A stretch of 64,000 bases of DNA from Chromobacterium sp. IIBBL 290-4 (GCF_024207115.1 NZ_CP100128.1:1364001-1428000), one strand, 5' to 3'; numbered from the stretch's first letter, positions 44,919-53,929 are shown. A program made the numbers and translations. Notes: a model not told the origin generated them from the sequence alone.

Positions 44919-46238
44919 TTGCGGCAGTTGAGAAACAAGGGACTAAACAGAAAAACCGGCCTGCTTCTGGCCGCCGGCATAGGCGCGCTGGCCATCGGGG
45001 CCTGGGCGGCCTGGGCGCTGTGGGACAAGAACGGCGTCAAGACCGAACACCTGGACCTGGCCGGGAGGGAGGGACGCGCGCTGGCTGCCGCCGTCATGGA
45101 CCAGGCCTACGGCAGCCCGCAGCATGACGCGAAGCTGAACTGCTGGCACTACCTGCGCGAAAACGGCGGCGATTACTGCCTGAAGCCGCTGACGCTGGAC
45201 CGCGTCTCCGCGAATGGCCGGCGCAAGCTGTACCTGCTCGCCAGCGGCAACCGGGAAGGCGCGAGCGACGAGGACTTGAGCGGGCTGATCGGCGCCTTCG
45301 TCGTCAATGCCGACACCCTGGCGCCCATCGCCGGCAGCCGCGAGCTGGACTTTTTGAATCGCCGGGCAGCAGGCCCGGATCAAGCCCAGTTGCTGCAATT
45401 GTCCAGCGACGGCTATATGGGCTGGTTCGCCATCGGCCGCTCGGCCGGCGGCGACGCGCCCGAAGAATTTCCCTATATGTACGCGCCCAAGGGCGACAAG
45501 ATAGTGGAAATCGGCGGCGATATCTTCGGCCCGGACAGCGAAACCGCCGCGGGGCTGAAGTTCGCCTACCAGCTCGACTCCGGCAAAAGCAAAGCCGCCG
45601 CCTATCCGCTGTCGCTGACCGTACGGGACGGCAAGGACAAAGAACTGGCCGGCTTCGACTTCCGCTTCGACCGCAACCGCTGGGAATATGTCTGCGCCGA
45701 TATCGACTGCCGAGCGCGCGCCGGCTTGCCGATGCGGGCCGACAGCGCCAGCCGCGCGCCAAGGCCGGAAACGGCGACCGACGCCAATGAGGCGCTGTTC
45801 GGCCAGGGGCGCAAGCTGTCCGAGACCGATCTGCGCGACGTGCTGGGCCAATTGGGCGTGAGCTATGTGGCGCAAAACGGCGCAGCCGGCTTCGTGGACC
45901 AGCGCGGCTGCGACCAGCCTTACCCGCTGGATGCCCATTTCGAACGCGACGGCGGCCAGGAACAGTTGTGGGTGCGCGGCGGCGACAGCTGCACCTCCGG
46001 CGATGCCGGCAGCTCGGTCTGGGTCTTCGTCCGCGATGCCAATGGCCGGCTGCGCGCCAATCTGGGCATTCCCGCCGCCGAAGTGCGCCGCACCCGGGAC
46101 ATGTCGGTCGGCGTGCGCGACCTGCGCGTCGGCTCGGCGAATTTCTGCGACCGCATCTGGCGCTGGAACGGCAAGGCTTTCGTCCACCTGCTGACCCTTC
46201 CCAGCCAAACAGGCGGCTGCGACAGCGAGAGCGCGTAG
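44919..46238 (+). CDS. Hypothetical membrane-anchored protein, TTG start
   Basis: The 439-residue protein has an N-terminal membrane anchor (KTGLLLAAGIGALAIGAWAAWALW) and a large periplasmic part with pairs of cysteines (LNCWHYLRENGGDYC and CADIDC, then C-x-n-C near the end). I do not recognise the domain. No ATG or GTG starts the frame before the anchor; TTG at 44919 or at 44928 must serve. A nine-codon ORF begins at ATG 44902 and overlaps the TTG, which might couple translation. Cysteine pairs suggest disulphides in the periplasm. Codon use matches the neighbours. Confidence 0.65.
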   Translation: MRQLRNKGLNRKTGLLLAAGIGALAIGAWAAWALWDKNGVKTEHLDLAGREGRALAAAVMDQAYGSPQHDAKLNCWHYLRENGGDYCLKPLTLDRVSANGRRKLYLLASGNREGASDEDLSGLIGAFVVNADTLAPIAGSRELDFLNRRAAGPDQAQLLQLSSDGYMGWFAIGRSAGGDAPEEFPYMYAPKGDKIVEIGGDIFGPDSETAAGLKFAYQLDSGKSKAAAYPLSLTVRDGKDKELAGFDFRFDRNRWEYVCADIDCRARAGLPMRADSASRAPRPETATDANEALFGQGRKLSETDLRDVLGQLGVSYVAQNGAAGFVDQRGCDQPYPLDAHFERDGGQEQLWVRGGDSCTSGDAGSSVWVFVRDANGRLRANLGIPAAEVRRTRDMSVGVRDLRVGSANFCDRIWRWNGKAFVHLLTLPSQTGGCDSESA

Positions 46239-46396
46239 TCAAAAAACGGCGGCGCGGCAGGAGACGGCGAACCGGCTCGGCCGCGTCGCTCCCAAAGCCG
46301 GCAGGCTTGCGAAACGCATATGCGACTTGCCAAGCAACTGGCCCGGCATTTTGCCGGCAGGTATCATCGCAAGCATGCCTTGATGACGGAGACCCC

Positions 46397-47218
46397 ATGC
46401 TGAGCCTGCCTACCCTCACTCTGGCCGCCTTCGCGCTGCTGGCGCTGGGCCTGGTCGCTTCCAGCCTGCGCCAGGAAGCGCCGGGCTGGATCGCTCTGAT
46501 CACCAGCGCCATGCTGGCGCTCGCCTCCGGCCTGCTGCAGCCGGTGGGCGCGCTGGCGCTGCTTGCCGTCGCCAGCCTCACCGCCGCGCTGCGCCGTTAT
46601 CCCAGGCCGGAACTGTATCTGGTGTGGATCGCCGCGCTGCTGGCGCTGGCGCTGCATGCCTTGCCGGGCTTCGACAATCCCTTGCTGTGGCAGGGCAAGG
46701 CCAGCCTGGACAGCGCGCCCTATCGCTTGTTCTGGAGCTACGACAAAGGCTTGGCCGGGCTGATGCTGTTGCTGCATCTATGCCGCTCGCCGCAGCCGGA
46801 ACGCCGATTGGGCTGGCCGGCGGCGGCCGTCGGCGCCTTGTCCCTGCTGCTGGTGCTGGGCGTGGCCGCGCTGACCGGCATCATCGGCTTCGCGCCCAAA
46901 TTGACGGCCTGGCTGCCCGCCTGGCTGCTGGCCAATGTGTTCCTGGTGTCGCTGGTGGAGGAGGCCTTCTTCCGCGCCGGCGCGCAACGCTGGCTGGAGC
47001 TGCGCACCGAACCCTTCGCCGCGTTGATGGCGGCCTCCTTGCTGTTCGGCCTGGCGCATCTGGCCGGCGGCTGGGCCTGGGTGGGCTTGGCCACGCTAGC
47101 CGGCATAGGCTACGGCCTGATCTACGCCGCCCGCCGCCAATTGTGGCTGGCGGTGCTGGCGCATGCCGGTTTCAATCTGCTGCATCTATTGTTTTTCACC
47201 TATCCGAAACTGGCGTGA
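46397..47218 (+). CDS. CPBP-family intramembrane metalloprotease
   Basis: The 273-residue inner-membrane protein has about eight spans and the three CPBP (Abi, type II CAAX protease) motifs: E188-E189 with R193 in VEEAFFRAG, H221 in LLFGLAHLAGG, and H256 with N260 in LAHAGFN. These residues form the glutamate/histidine active site in the membrane. Targets are unknown in most bacteria. GGAG lies seven bases before ATG 46397; the longer open frame upstream is antisense-like and lacks a start signal. It is alone in its unit. Confidence 0.85.
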   Translation: MLSLPTLTLAAFALLALGLVASSLRQEAPGWIALITSAMLALASGLLQPVGALALLAVASLTAALRRYPRPELYLVWIAALLALALHALPGFDNPLLWQGKASLDSAPYRLFWSYDKGLAGLMLLLHLCRSPQPERRLGWPAAAVGALSLLLVLGVAALTGIIGFAPKLTAWLPAWLLANVFLVSLVEEAFFRAGAQRWLELRTEPFAALMAASLLFGLAHLAGGWAWVGLATLAGIGYGLIYAARRQLWLAVLAHAGFNLLHLLFFTYPKLA

Positions 47219-47343
47219 AAGCTTCGATTTCAGACAGCTATATTCGCTAACTGTCTTGATCTGAAAATAAAAAACCATAACGGGTAAGCCGCGGCATCGG
47301 TTAAAATCGCCGTCTTCGTTCACCATCCGCGAGCAGCATCGCC

Positions 47344-47832
47344 ATGATTGAAGTCGGCATCGTGATGGGTAGCAACAGCGACTGGGAAGTGATGCAGCAC
47401 GCCGCGAGCATGCTGAAGCGCTTCGGCATCGCCTGCGAAACCCGCGTCGTCTCCGCCCACCGCACCCCGGACCTGTTGTTCCAGTATGCCGAAGAAGCCG
47501 CGCCGCGCGGCCTCGCGGCCATCATCGCCGGCGCCGGCGGCGCCGCCCACCTGCCGGGCATGCTGGCCGCCAAGACCCACGTGCCGGTGCTGGGCGTGCC
47601 GGTGCCGTCCAAATATCTGCGCGGCGAGGATTCGCTGCTGTCCATCGTGCAGATGCCCAAGGGCATTCCGGTGGCCACCTTCGCCATCGGCGAAGCCGGC
47701 GCCGCCAACGCCGCGCTGTTCGCGGTGGCCATGCTGGCCACGACGCGTCCGGAGCTGGCCGAGAAGCTGGTGGCCTTCCGCCGGGAACAAGAACAAACCG
47801 TGTTGGCGATGACGCTGCCGGAGGTCGAATAA
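47344..47832 (+). CDS. purE: N5-carboxyaminoimidazole ribonucleotide mutase
   Basis: The 162-residue class I PurE converts N5-CAIR to CAIR in purine synthesis. The signature is [21 protein letters not shown], followed by [18 protein letters not shown] and [26 protein letters not shown]. Its stop codon shares a base with the purK start, so both are made from one message. Length is normal. Confidence 0.97.
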   Translation: MIEVGIVMGSNSDWEVMQHAASMLKRFGIACETRVVSAHRTPDLLFQYAEEAAPRGLAAIIAGAGGAAHLPGMLAAKTHVPVLGVPVPSKYLRGEDSLLSIVQMPKGIPVATFAIGEAGAANAALFAVAMLATTRPELAEKLVAFRREQEQTVLAMTLPEVE

Positions 47833-48962
47833 TGGCCGCCATCCTGCCGCCGGCCATGCTGGGCATACTCGGAGGCGGCCAGCTGGGCCGCATGTTCGCC
47901 GTGGCCGCCAAGACCATGGGCTACCGCGTCACCGTGCTGGACCCGGACGAAAACGCGCCGGCGGCAGCCTTTGCCGACCGCCACATCCGCGCGCCGTACA
48001 ACGACCCGGCCGCGCTGCGCGAACTGGCGCAAAGCTGCGCCGCCGTCACCACCGAGTTTGAAAACGTCAACGCCGACGCCATGCGCGAGCTGGCCAAGAC
48101 CACGCGCGTGTCGCCGTCCGGCGACTGCGTGGCCATCGCCCAGGACCGCATCGCCGAGAAAAGCTGGATCAACAAGGCCGGCCTGCCAACCGCGCCCTAT
48201 CTGGCCATAGAAAGCGTGGAAGACATCCAGGTCGAGCTCACGCCCTATCTGCCCGGCATTCTGAAAACCGCCCGCCTGGGTTACGACGGCAAGGGCCAGG
48301 TGCGGGTAAAAACCGCCGCCGAAGCGCGCGCCGCCTACGCCAATCTGGGCGGCCAGGCCTGCGTGCTGGAAAAGATGCTGGACCTGAAGCTGGAAGTGTC
48401 GGCCATCGTCACTCGCGTGAGCGCGGCGCAAAGCGCAGTGTTCCCGGTGGCGGAAAACATCCACCAGGACGGCATACTCGACGAATCCATCGTGCCGGCG
48501 CGCATAGCCCCGGCGCTGGCGGCGCAGGCGCAGGACATGGCCCGGAAGCTGGCCGACGCGCTGGATTACGTCGGCGTGCTGGCGGTGGAGTTCTTCGTGC
48601 TGGCCGATGACAGCCTGGTGGTCAACGAAATCGCCCCGCGGCCGCACAACTCCGGCCACTACTCGCTCACCGCCTGCCTCACCGATCAGTTCCAGCAGCA
48701 AGTGCGCGCCATGTGCGGCTTGTTGCCGGGCCGCACCGACCTGCTCAGCCCGGTGGTGATGGTCAACTTGCTGGGCGATGTGTGGAAAGAGGGCGGCGGC
48801 GAGCCGAACTGGGACGTGCTGATGGAAGCGCCCAACGCCCAGCTGCATCTGTACGGCAAAAAAGCCGCACGGCCGGGCCGCAAGATGGGCCACTTCAATG
48901 TGATGGCCGCCAGCGCCGATGAAGCGCTGGAGCAGGCCAGGGCGTTGAAGGACACCTTGTAA
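47832..48962 (+). CDS. purK: N5-carboxyaminoimidazole ribonucleotide synthase
   Basis: The 376-residue ATP-grasp enzyme makes N5-CAIR from AIR, bicarbonate and ATP. It opens with [25 protein letters not shown], and the central ATP-grasp part shows [33 protein letters not shown] and [25 protein letters not shown]. The gene is coupled to purE. It is followed after 133 bases by alkD and then purC, making a near-complete pur group. Confidence 0.97.
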   Translation: MAAILPPAMLGILGGGQLGRMFAVAAKTMGYRVTVLDPDENAPAAAFADRHIRAPYNDPAALRELAQSCAAVTTEFENVNADAMRELAKTTRVSPSGDCVAIAQDRIAEKSWINKAGLPTAPYLAIESVEDIQVELTPYLPGILKTARLGYDGKGQVRVKTAAEARAAYANLGGQACVLEKMLDLKLEVSAIVTRVSAAQSAVFPVAENIHQDGILDESIVPARIAPALAAQAQDMARKLADALDYVGVLAVEFFVLADDSLVVNEIAPRPHNSGHYSLTACLTDQFQQQVRAMCGLLPGRTDLLSPVVMVNLLGDVWKEGGGEPNWDVLMEAPNAQLHLYGKKAARPGRKMGHFNVMAASADEALEQARALKDTL

Positions 48963-49095
48963 GCCCCAAATGTCCCATGTATAAGCAAGCGATCCCGCCC
49001 CTGTCAGTAAGCCTGTTCACCCATCCCGAACTGAGCCGAACCCTGGGGCTTTTTACTTTGTTGCCGCGCGATGCCACGGCCCGGAAAGCCCGCGC

Positions 49096-49788
49096 ATGAA
49101 CGTTGAAGTCGTCTCCTTGCGCGCGGCGCTAAGCACTGTCGCAGACCCATCGCGCGCGCCGGCGATGCGCGCCTATATGCGCGAGCAGTTCGATTTTCTC
49201 GGCGTCGCCGCGCCCGCCCGGCGCAAGGCCGCCGTCGCCTGGATCAAATCCCACGACACCGCCGGTCCTGATGTGTGGCTGACCTTGGCCGAGAGGCTGT
49301 GGCGAGAGCCTGAGCGCGAATTCCAGTACGTGGCGGTGGACCTGCTGGATCGCCATGCCGCCAAGCTGCCGGCCGCCGCGTTGCCAAGACTGCTGGCGCT
49401 GGTCGCCGAAAAATCGTGGTGGGACACCGTGGACGGCCTGGCGGCCTGGGTCGTCGGCAAGCTGGTTCACGCCCATCGCGAACTGCAGGCCGACATGGAC
49501 CGACTTTGCGGCGACGATAACTTCTGGCTGCGCCGCGTCTCCATCCTGCACCAGTTATATTGGAAGCGCGAAACCGACGCCGAGCGACTGTTCCGCTACT
49601 GCGCGGCCAACGCCGACGACACCGAATTCTTCATCCGCAAAGCGATAGGTTGGGCCTTGCGCGAATATGGCTATACCGACGCCGATGCCGTACGCGGCTT
49701 CGTCGCCTCCACAGCGCTGTCGCCGTTGTCGCGGCGCGAAGCGCTGAAACGAATCCAACAGAAACCCCTGCCCGCGAAGGAAGCATGA
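49096..49788 (+). CDS. DNA alkylation repair protein, AlkD-like
   Basis: The 230-residue all-helical HEAT-like protein belongs to the AlkD glycosylase family, which excises bulky or positively charged alkylated bases without base flipping. Residues used by Bacillus AlkD are present: the tryptophan and aspartate in [14 protein letters not shown] and the tryptophan in [15 protein letters not shown]. It overlaps the purC start by four bases, so it is cotranslated with purine genes, an unusual partner. DNA repair function is inferred from the family. Confidence 0.83.
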   Translation: MNVEVVSLRAALSTVADPSRAPAMRAYMREQFDFLGVAAPARRKAAVAWIKSHDTAGPDVWLTLAERLWREPEREFQYVAVDLLDRHAAKLPAAALPRLLALVAEKSWWDTVDGLAAWVVGKLVHAHRELQADMDRLCGDDNFWLRRVSILHQLYWKRETDAERLFRYCAANADDTEFFIRKAIGWALREYGYTDADAVRGFVASTALSPLSRREALKRIQQKPLPAKEA

Positions 49789-50666
49789 TGACCGGACTGA
49801 ACACCACCAACCTGACCAGCCTGAAAAAGATCTACTCCGGCAAGGTGCGCGATCTGTACGAGATCGACGACAAGCGCATGCTGATGATCGCCACCGACCG
49901 GCTGTCCGCCTTCGACGTGATCCTGGACGACCCGATCCCGGCCAAGGGCCAGATCCTGACCGCCATCTCCAATTTCTGGTTTGAAAAACTGAAGGACGTG
50001 GTGCCCAACCACCTGACCGGCGACCAACCGGAAGACGTGGTGGCGGCGGCCGACCTGCCGCAGGTGCAAGGCCGCGCCGTGGTGGCCAAGCGCCTGAAGG
50101 CGGTGCCGATCGAGGCGGTGGTGCGCGGCTATCTGGCCGGCTCCGGCTGGAAAGAATACCGGCAATCCGGTTCCATCTGCGGCGTCGCCCTGCCGGCCGG
50201 CCTGCGCGAAGCCGACAAGCTGCCGGAACCGATCTTCACCCCATCCACCAAGGCGGCGGTGGGCGACCACGACGAGAACATCAGCTTCGCCCGGTGCGAG
50301 GCCATCGTCGGCGCGGAACTTGCAGCCAAGGTGCGCGACACCGCCATCCTGCTGTATAAAACCGCCGCCGAATACGCGGCCACGCGCGGCATCATCATCT
50401 GCGATACCAAGTTCGAGTTCGGCCTGGACGAAAACGGCACGCTGACGCTGATGGACGAAGCGCTGACGCCGGACTCCAGCCGCTTCTGGCCGGCCGACAG
50501 TTACCAGCCAGGCAGCAACCCGCCGTCCTTCGACAAGCAGTTCGTCCGCGACTGGCTGGAAGCTTCCGGCTGGAACAAGCAGGCGCCGGCCCCGGCCGTG
50601 CCGCTGGAGGTGCGCGAGAAAACCGCCGCCAAATACCGCGAGGCGCTGGAACGGCTGGCGGACTGA
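49785..50666 (+). CDS. purC: SAICAR synthetase
   Basis: The 293-residue enzyme joins CAIR and aspartate using ATP. Signatures are [51 protein letters not shown] and [19 protein letters not shown]. It is the longer PurC form of about 290-300 residues. Two adjacent ATG codons (49785 and 49788) can both serve, with AAGGA upstream. A GC hairpin follows at 50692. Confidence 0.96.
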   Translation: MMTGLNTTNLTSLKKIYSGKVRDLYEIDDKRMLMIATDRLSAFDVILDDPIPAKGQILTAISNFWFEKLKDVVPNHLTGDQPEDVVAAADLPQVQGRAVVAKRLKAVPIEAVVRGYLAGSGWKEYRQSGSICGVALPAGLREADKLPEPIFTPSTKAAVGDHDENISFARCEAIVGAELAAKVRDTAILLYKTAAEYAATRGIIICDTKFEFGLDENGTLTLMDEALTPDSSRFWPADSYQPGSNPPSFDKQFVRDWLEASGWNKQAPAPAVPLEVREKTAAKYREALERLAD

Positions 50667-50691
50667 GCCTCATCAGTATCTTTCCCACTCC

Positions 50692-50713
50692 GCCGCCGGC
50701 TTCCGCTGGCGGC
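50692..50713 (+). terminator. Hairpin after purC
   Basis: GCCGCCGGC and GCTGGCGGC make a 9-bp stem with one G-T pair around TTCC. It has no T-run, so it may be a weak terminator or a 3'-end stabiliser. AT-rich DNA begins soon after it. Confidence 0.45.
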
Positions 50714-50775
50714 ATAGGGCCGACATCAGGCTCCTCCGCATCATGTCAATATACCAAGCATGACAATCGCAGCAA

Positions 50776-50802
50776 TTGCCATTTTGATTATGGCTTTATA
50801 AT
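50776..50802 (+). promoter_or_regulatory. Promoter candidate for the bacteriocin-like gene
   Basis: TTGCCA (50776-50781) and a perfect -10 TATAAT (50797-50802) are separated by 15 bases, slightly short of ideal. The leader would be about 75 bases, very AT-rich, ending in the ribosome site AAAGGAAA. Confidence 0.5.
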
Positions 50803-50883
50803 TACATCCAATTTACAAAAAACAACAGTTTATTCCATTGGGATTCTGATAGCATTTAAGCTCAATCAAAAAAGGAAATAATA

Positions 50884-51114
50884 ATGAATGAACTTAATTC
50901 AATGGAATTAGAGCAAATCTCTGCTGCAGGACGTGCGCCTGTAGAAGCTATCAAGCGTCTTGGCGCAGAAATTGGCATCGGCGTTGTATCTGGTATGGTT
51001 TGGGACGGTATCAAAGCGGCTGCGGGAGCAGCAGAGGGATGGCTAAATAACCAGAATGGCAACTATGACTCCAGCAGTTGCGCTAATGGCGGTTACTGTG
51101 GCGGCGCAAGGTAA
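50884..51114 (+). CDS. Bacteriocin-like peptide precursor with double-glycine-type leader
   Basis: The 76-residue product opens with MNELNSMELEQISAAG, matching the class II bacteriocin leader pattern (EL...EL..IS then a small-residue pair). Cleavage after A15-G16 would release a 60-residue peptide starting RAPVEAIKRL. The mature part is glycine- and alanine-rich, amphipathic, with overlapping GxxxG spacings (G27 to G37) as in pore-forming two-peptide bacteriocins. C66 and C72 near the end could form a disulphide. The ribosome site AAGGAAA is excellent. The AT-rich context differs from neighbours. A CPBP membrane gene follows, as in many immunity modules. No exporter is adjacent. Confidence 0.65.
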   Translation: MNELNSMELEQISAAGRAPVEAIKRLGAEIGIGVVSGMVWDGIKAAAGAAEGWLNNQNGNYDSSSCANGGYCGGAR

Positions 51115-51126
51115 TTAGGCGCGCAA

Positions 51127-51156
51127 GCCATTCGGCAGCAGCGGCTTCCGAATGGC
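51127..51156 (+). other. Hairpin between bacteriocin-like and CPBP genes
   Basis: GCCATTCGG and CCGAATGGC are perfect 9-base arms around a 12-base loop. It lies 12 bases after the peptide stop and 9 bases before the CPBP frame. With no long T-run it may act as a partial terminator or RNA-processing site, letting the peptide be made in excess of the second protein. Confidence 0.5.
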
Positions 51157-51164
51157 CTACTTTC

Positions 51165-51713
51165 GTGTATCCGAACAACAAAATTATGCCTTCTCAAATC
51201 CTGGCTTATTTACGTAAAGCCCATGATCGTCTTGCGCGTTGGCCAAGAGCAAACTTCTGCATCGCCTTAGCTGTTGGTAATTTTGTCTTGGTGGTGCTTT
51301 TTGCCATACCGATAGCCATATATGTCGGCTCAACCTATCCCAACCGCGTCGTTCCATTTCACACAGTATGGGATAGCGAGTGGTGGATGTATTTTCTTGA
51401 CTCGGTAATTATGGCGCCGCTGATAGAAACACTGCTGATTCAAGTCTTGTTTATCGAACTAGCTCTCCGCTGGCGGCTGAGTCTACGCTATCAATACGCA
51501 CTGTCAGTCGTCCCATTTTTTTTACCACATGCCCTACGCGCTTTTCCCTACGGTGTGATTTCTGGCATCTGTATGGGTTTTTCTCTTGCCTACTGTTATC
51601 TGCGCTGGCGCAAGCACTCTCGCCGCTCCGCATTCTGGAGCACGGTAACCACCCATGCGCTATACAACGCCTTGGTGATGGCATCATTGACCGCCTCCAT
51701 CACCATCGGCTAG
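51165..51713 (+). CDS. CPBP-family membrane protein, possible bacteriocin immunity
   Basis: The 182-residue protein has four or five membrane spans and reduced CPBP motifs: E88 in MAPLIETLLIQ (the second Glu is T and the Arg is Q), F118 and H122 in FFLPH, and H164 with N168 in THALYN. Catalytic Glu and both His are kept, so it may be active. CPBP proteins next to class II bacteriocins often give self-immunity. The start is unclear: GTG 51165 or ATG 51186, neither with a good ribosome site. Base composition is lower in GC than flanking genes. Confidence 0.65.
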   Translation: MYPNNKIMPSQILAYLRKAHDRLARWPRANFCIALAVGNFVLVVLFAIPIAIYVGSTYPNRVVPFHTVWDSEWWMYFLDSVIMAPLIETLLIQVLFIELALRWRLSLRYQYALSVVPFFLPHALRAFPYGVISGICMGFSLAYCYLRWRKHSRRSAFWSTVTTHALYNALVMASLTASITIG

Positions 51714-51734
51714 AAATGTCATCGACATTTTGAT
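51714..51734 (+). terminator. Possible terminator after the CPBP gene
   Basis: AAATGTC and GACATTT form a 7-bp stem around ATC directly after the stop codon, then TT. The stem is AT-rich and the tail is short. Confidence 0.4.
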
Positions 51735-51766
51735 AGCATTTTGCCCTTTGTCATAAAAACTGCGCC

Positions 51767-52348
51767 ATGCCATTCGATCTTCCCATCCTGGACACTCCGC
51801 GCTTGCGTCTGCTGCCGGCCGCGCCGGCGCTGGCCGCCGCCATGCTGAGCCATAGGCAACGCAATCAAGAGCACTTTGCGCCGTGGGATCCCAAGCCGGG
51901 CCCGGACTTTTTCACCGAAGGCTATTGGGAAACGCAGCTGGCGCAGCGCGCGCAAGCGTGGCGCGAGGGCCGCGAAGCGCGCTATGTGCTGACCTTGCGC
52001 GGAGCGCCGGAACGGATCATCGGCACAGCCAGCCTCAGCAATATCGTCCGCGGCGTGTTCCAGGCCTGCCATCTGGGCTACGGCATAGATCAAGACTGCG
52101 AAGGCCAGGGGCTGATGCGCGAGGCGCTGCAAGCGCTGATCCGCTTTGCCTTCGACGAGCTGAAGCTGCATAGGATCCAGGCCAATTACCAGCCGCAGAA
52201 CGTCCGCAGCGGCGCGCTGCTGCGCAGGCTGGGTTTCATTGAAGAAGGGCTGGCCAAAGATTATTTGTTCATCAACGGCGGCTGGCGCGACCACACGCTG
52301 ACCTCGCTGCGCCACCCCAGTTTCGACGCCGCCTCGCTGTTGATCTGA
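51767..52348 (+). CDS. RimJ-like N-acetyltransferase (tandem copy 1)
   Basis: The 193-residue GNAT matches RimJ/RimL-type ribosomal-protein or small-substrate N-acetyltransferases. It has LDTPRLRLLPAAP at the start, GYGIDQDCEGQGLMREALQALI with the acetyl-CoA loop, and IQANYQPQNVRSGALLRRLGF. It should act in the cytoplasm. A close paralog follows after 67 bases. The ATG has no strong ribosome site, but length and N-terminus match the second copy exactly. Confidence 0.83.
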   Translation: MPFDLPILDTPRLRLLPAAPALAAAMLSHRQRNQEHFAPWDPKPGPDFFTEGYWETQLAQRAQAWREGREARYVLTLRGAPERIIGTASLSNIVRGVFQACHLGYGIDQDCEGQGLMREALQALIRFAFDELKLHRIQANYQPQNVRSGALLRRLGFIEEGLAKDYLFINGGWRDHTLTSLRHPSFDAASLLI

Positions 52349-52415
52349 TCCCAGGCTTGAGCGCCGCTTCGCCTTAAGACTACTATCTAGGCTGTCGTCA
52401 TCAAGATCCGCTGCG

Positions 52416-52997
52416 ATGAGCCTGCTCCAGCCCACTCTCGACACTCCGCGCCTGCGCCTGTTGCCGGCCCAGCCAGACTTGGCCGCGGCCGTATTGGATT
52501 ACCAACGGCGCAACCACGCCCATCTGGCGCCCTGGAACCCAAGTCCGGGGCCCTTGTTTTACACCGAGGCTTATTGGGCGATGCAGATGCGCCAGGCGGC
52601 GCGCTCCTGGTCCGAAGGCCGCAGCGCGCGCTTCCTGCTGACGCCGCCGACCGAGCCTGGGCGGGTGATCGGCACCGTGAGCTTCAGCAATATCGCGCGC
52701 GGCGCTTTCCAGGCCTGTCACCTCGGCTATGGCATAGACCGGGCTTGCGAGGGCCGGGGCTTGATGCGCGAAGCGCTGGAAGCCGCGATACGCTTCGCCT
52801 TCGATGACTTGCAGCTGCACCGCATCCAGGCCAACTACCAGCCGCACAATGTCCGCAGCGCTGCCTTGCTACAACGGCTGGGCTTCGTGATCGAAGGCCA
52901 GGCCAAGGATTATCTGTTTCTCGACGGCGCCTGGCGCGACCATGTGCTGACCTCGCTGCACAACCCGGATTTTGACAGCCGCGTCTTGCTCGGCTAA
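52416..52997 (+). CDS. RimJ-like N-acetyltransferase (tandem copy 2)
   Basis: The 193-residue protein aligns with copy 1 without gaps over nearly its whole length, for example ARGAFQACHLGYGIDRACEGRGLMREAL and HRIQANYQPHNVRSAALLQRLGF. It clearly arose by tandem duplication. Differences cluster in the first 90 residues, where substrate contacts lie in RimJ enzymes, so the two may acetylate different targets. The alpha/beta hydrolase gene follows after 11 bases. Confidence 0.83.
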   Translation: MSLLQPTLDTPRLRLLPAQPDLAAAVLDYQRRNHAHLAPWNPSPGPLFYTEAYWAMQMRQAARSWSEGRSARFLLTPPTEPGRVIGTVSFSNIARGAFQACHLGYGIDRACEGRGLMREALEAAIRFAFDDLQLHRIQANYQPHNVRSAALLQRLGFVIEGQAKDYLFLDGAWRDHVLTSLHNPDFDSRVLLG

Positions 52998-53008
52998 GAG
53001 GACCCCGC

Positions 53009-53929
53009 ATGCAACGCACCACCCTGACCGCCGACGACGGCCAAGCCATCCCGCTATGCCAGTGGCTGCCTGAGACGCCGCCGCGCGCGGTGGCGCTGAT
53101 CTCGCACGGCATGAGCGAGTACGCCGCCCGCTACCACCGCTTTGCCCAGGCGCTGGCCGCGGCCGGCTACGCCGTGTACGCGCACGACCACCGCGGCCAT
53201 GGAGATTCGCCCGCGCCGCGCGGCTTTTTCGCCGCCAAGGATGGCTGGAACAAAGTAGTGGATGATGTAGAAACGGTGCGCCGCCACGCCGCCGCCGAGC
53301 ATCCCGGCCTGCCCATCGCGCTGTTGGGCCACAGCATGGGCAGCTTCATCGCCCGCGCTTATTTCCTGCGCTACGGCGGCCAGCTGGCCGGTCTGGCCCT
53401 GTCATCGACGGGCTATCGCCAACGCCCGCTGGCGCGGCTGCTGGGCGCGCTGGCGCGTTTTCTGGGCCGGCTCCAGGGTTGGGACAAACCCAGCCGGCTG
53501 ATGGCGGCCCTGGTGTTCGGCAGCTTCAATCTGGGCTTCCCGCCCTGGCGCACCGGCATGGACTGGCTGAGCCGCGACGCGGCCGAGGTGGACGCTTATA
53601 TCGCCGACCCGGACTGCGGCTTCGACCCGACGCCGGGACTGTGGGTGGATCTGTTCCGCGGCATCATCGCCATGGAAGACGATGAGGCGGATGGCGGCGG
53701 CGTCAATCGCCAATGCAAGATGCTGCTGTTCGCCGGCAGCCGCGACCCGGTCAGCCTGGGCAAACTGGCGCTGGGCCAGTTGGAAATCCGCTACCGCGAC
53801 GCCGGCGTGTTGGATCTGCGCAGCCTGGTCTATCCCGGCGGACGGCATGAGATGTTGAACGAGACCAACCGCGCGCAAGTGGAAAGCGATATCCTCGCCT
53901 GGCTGGCGCGCGTCGCGCCCGCCGCCTGA
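53009..53929 (+). CDS. Alpha/beta hydrolase, monoacylglycerol lipase-like
   Basis: The 306-residue protein has the hydrolase_4 (serine aminopeptidase S33) fold. It shows an oxyanion HGMSEYAARY segment, HDHRGHGDSPAP, nucleophile S109 in LLGHSMGSF, the acid in LLFAGSRDPVS and the histidine in YPGGRHEMLNE. It probably cleaves monoacylglycerols or related esters in the cytoplasm. AGAGGA precedes the ATG. It lies between the acetyltransferase pair and a GST, 11 and 19 bases away, so the four or five genes may be one operon. Confidence 0.87.
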   Translation: MQRTTLTADDGQAIPLCQWLPETPPRAVALISHGMSEYAARYHRFAQALAAAGYAVYAHDHRGHGDSPAPRGFFAAKDGWNKVVDDVETVRRHAAAEHPGLPIALLGHSMGSFIARAYFLRYGGQLAGLALSSTGYRQRPLARLLGALARFLGRLQGWDKPSRLMAALVFGSFNLGFPPWRTGMDWLSRDAAEVDAYIADPDCGFDPTPGLWVDLFRGIIAMEDDEADGGGVNRQCKMLLFAGSRDPVSLGKLALGQLEIRYRDAGVLDLRSLVYPGGRHEMLNETNRAQVESDILAWLARVAPAA

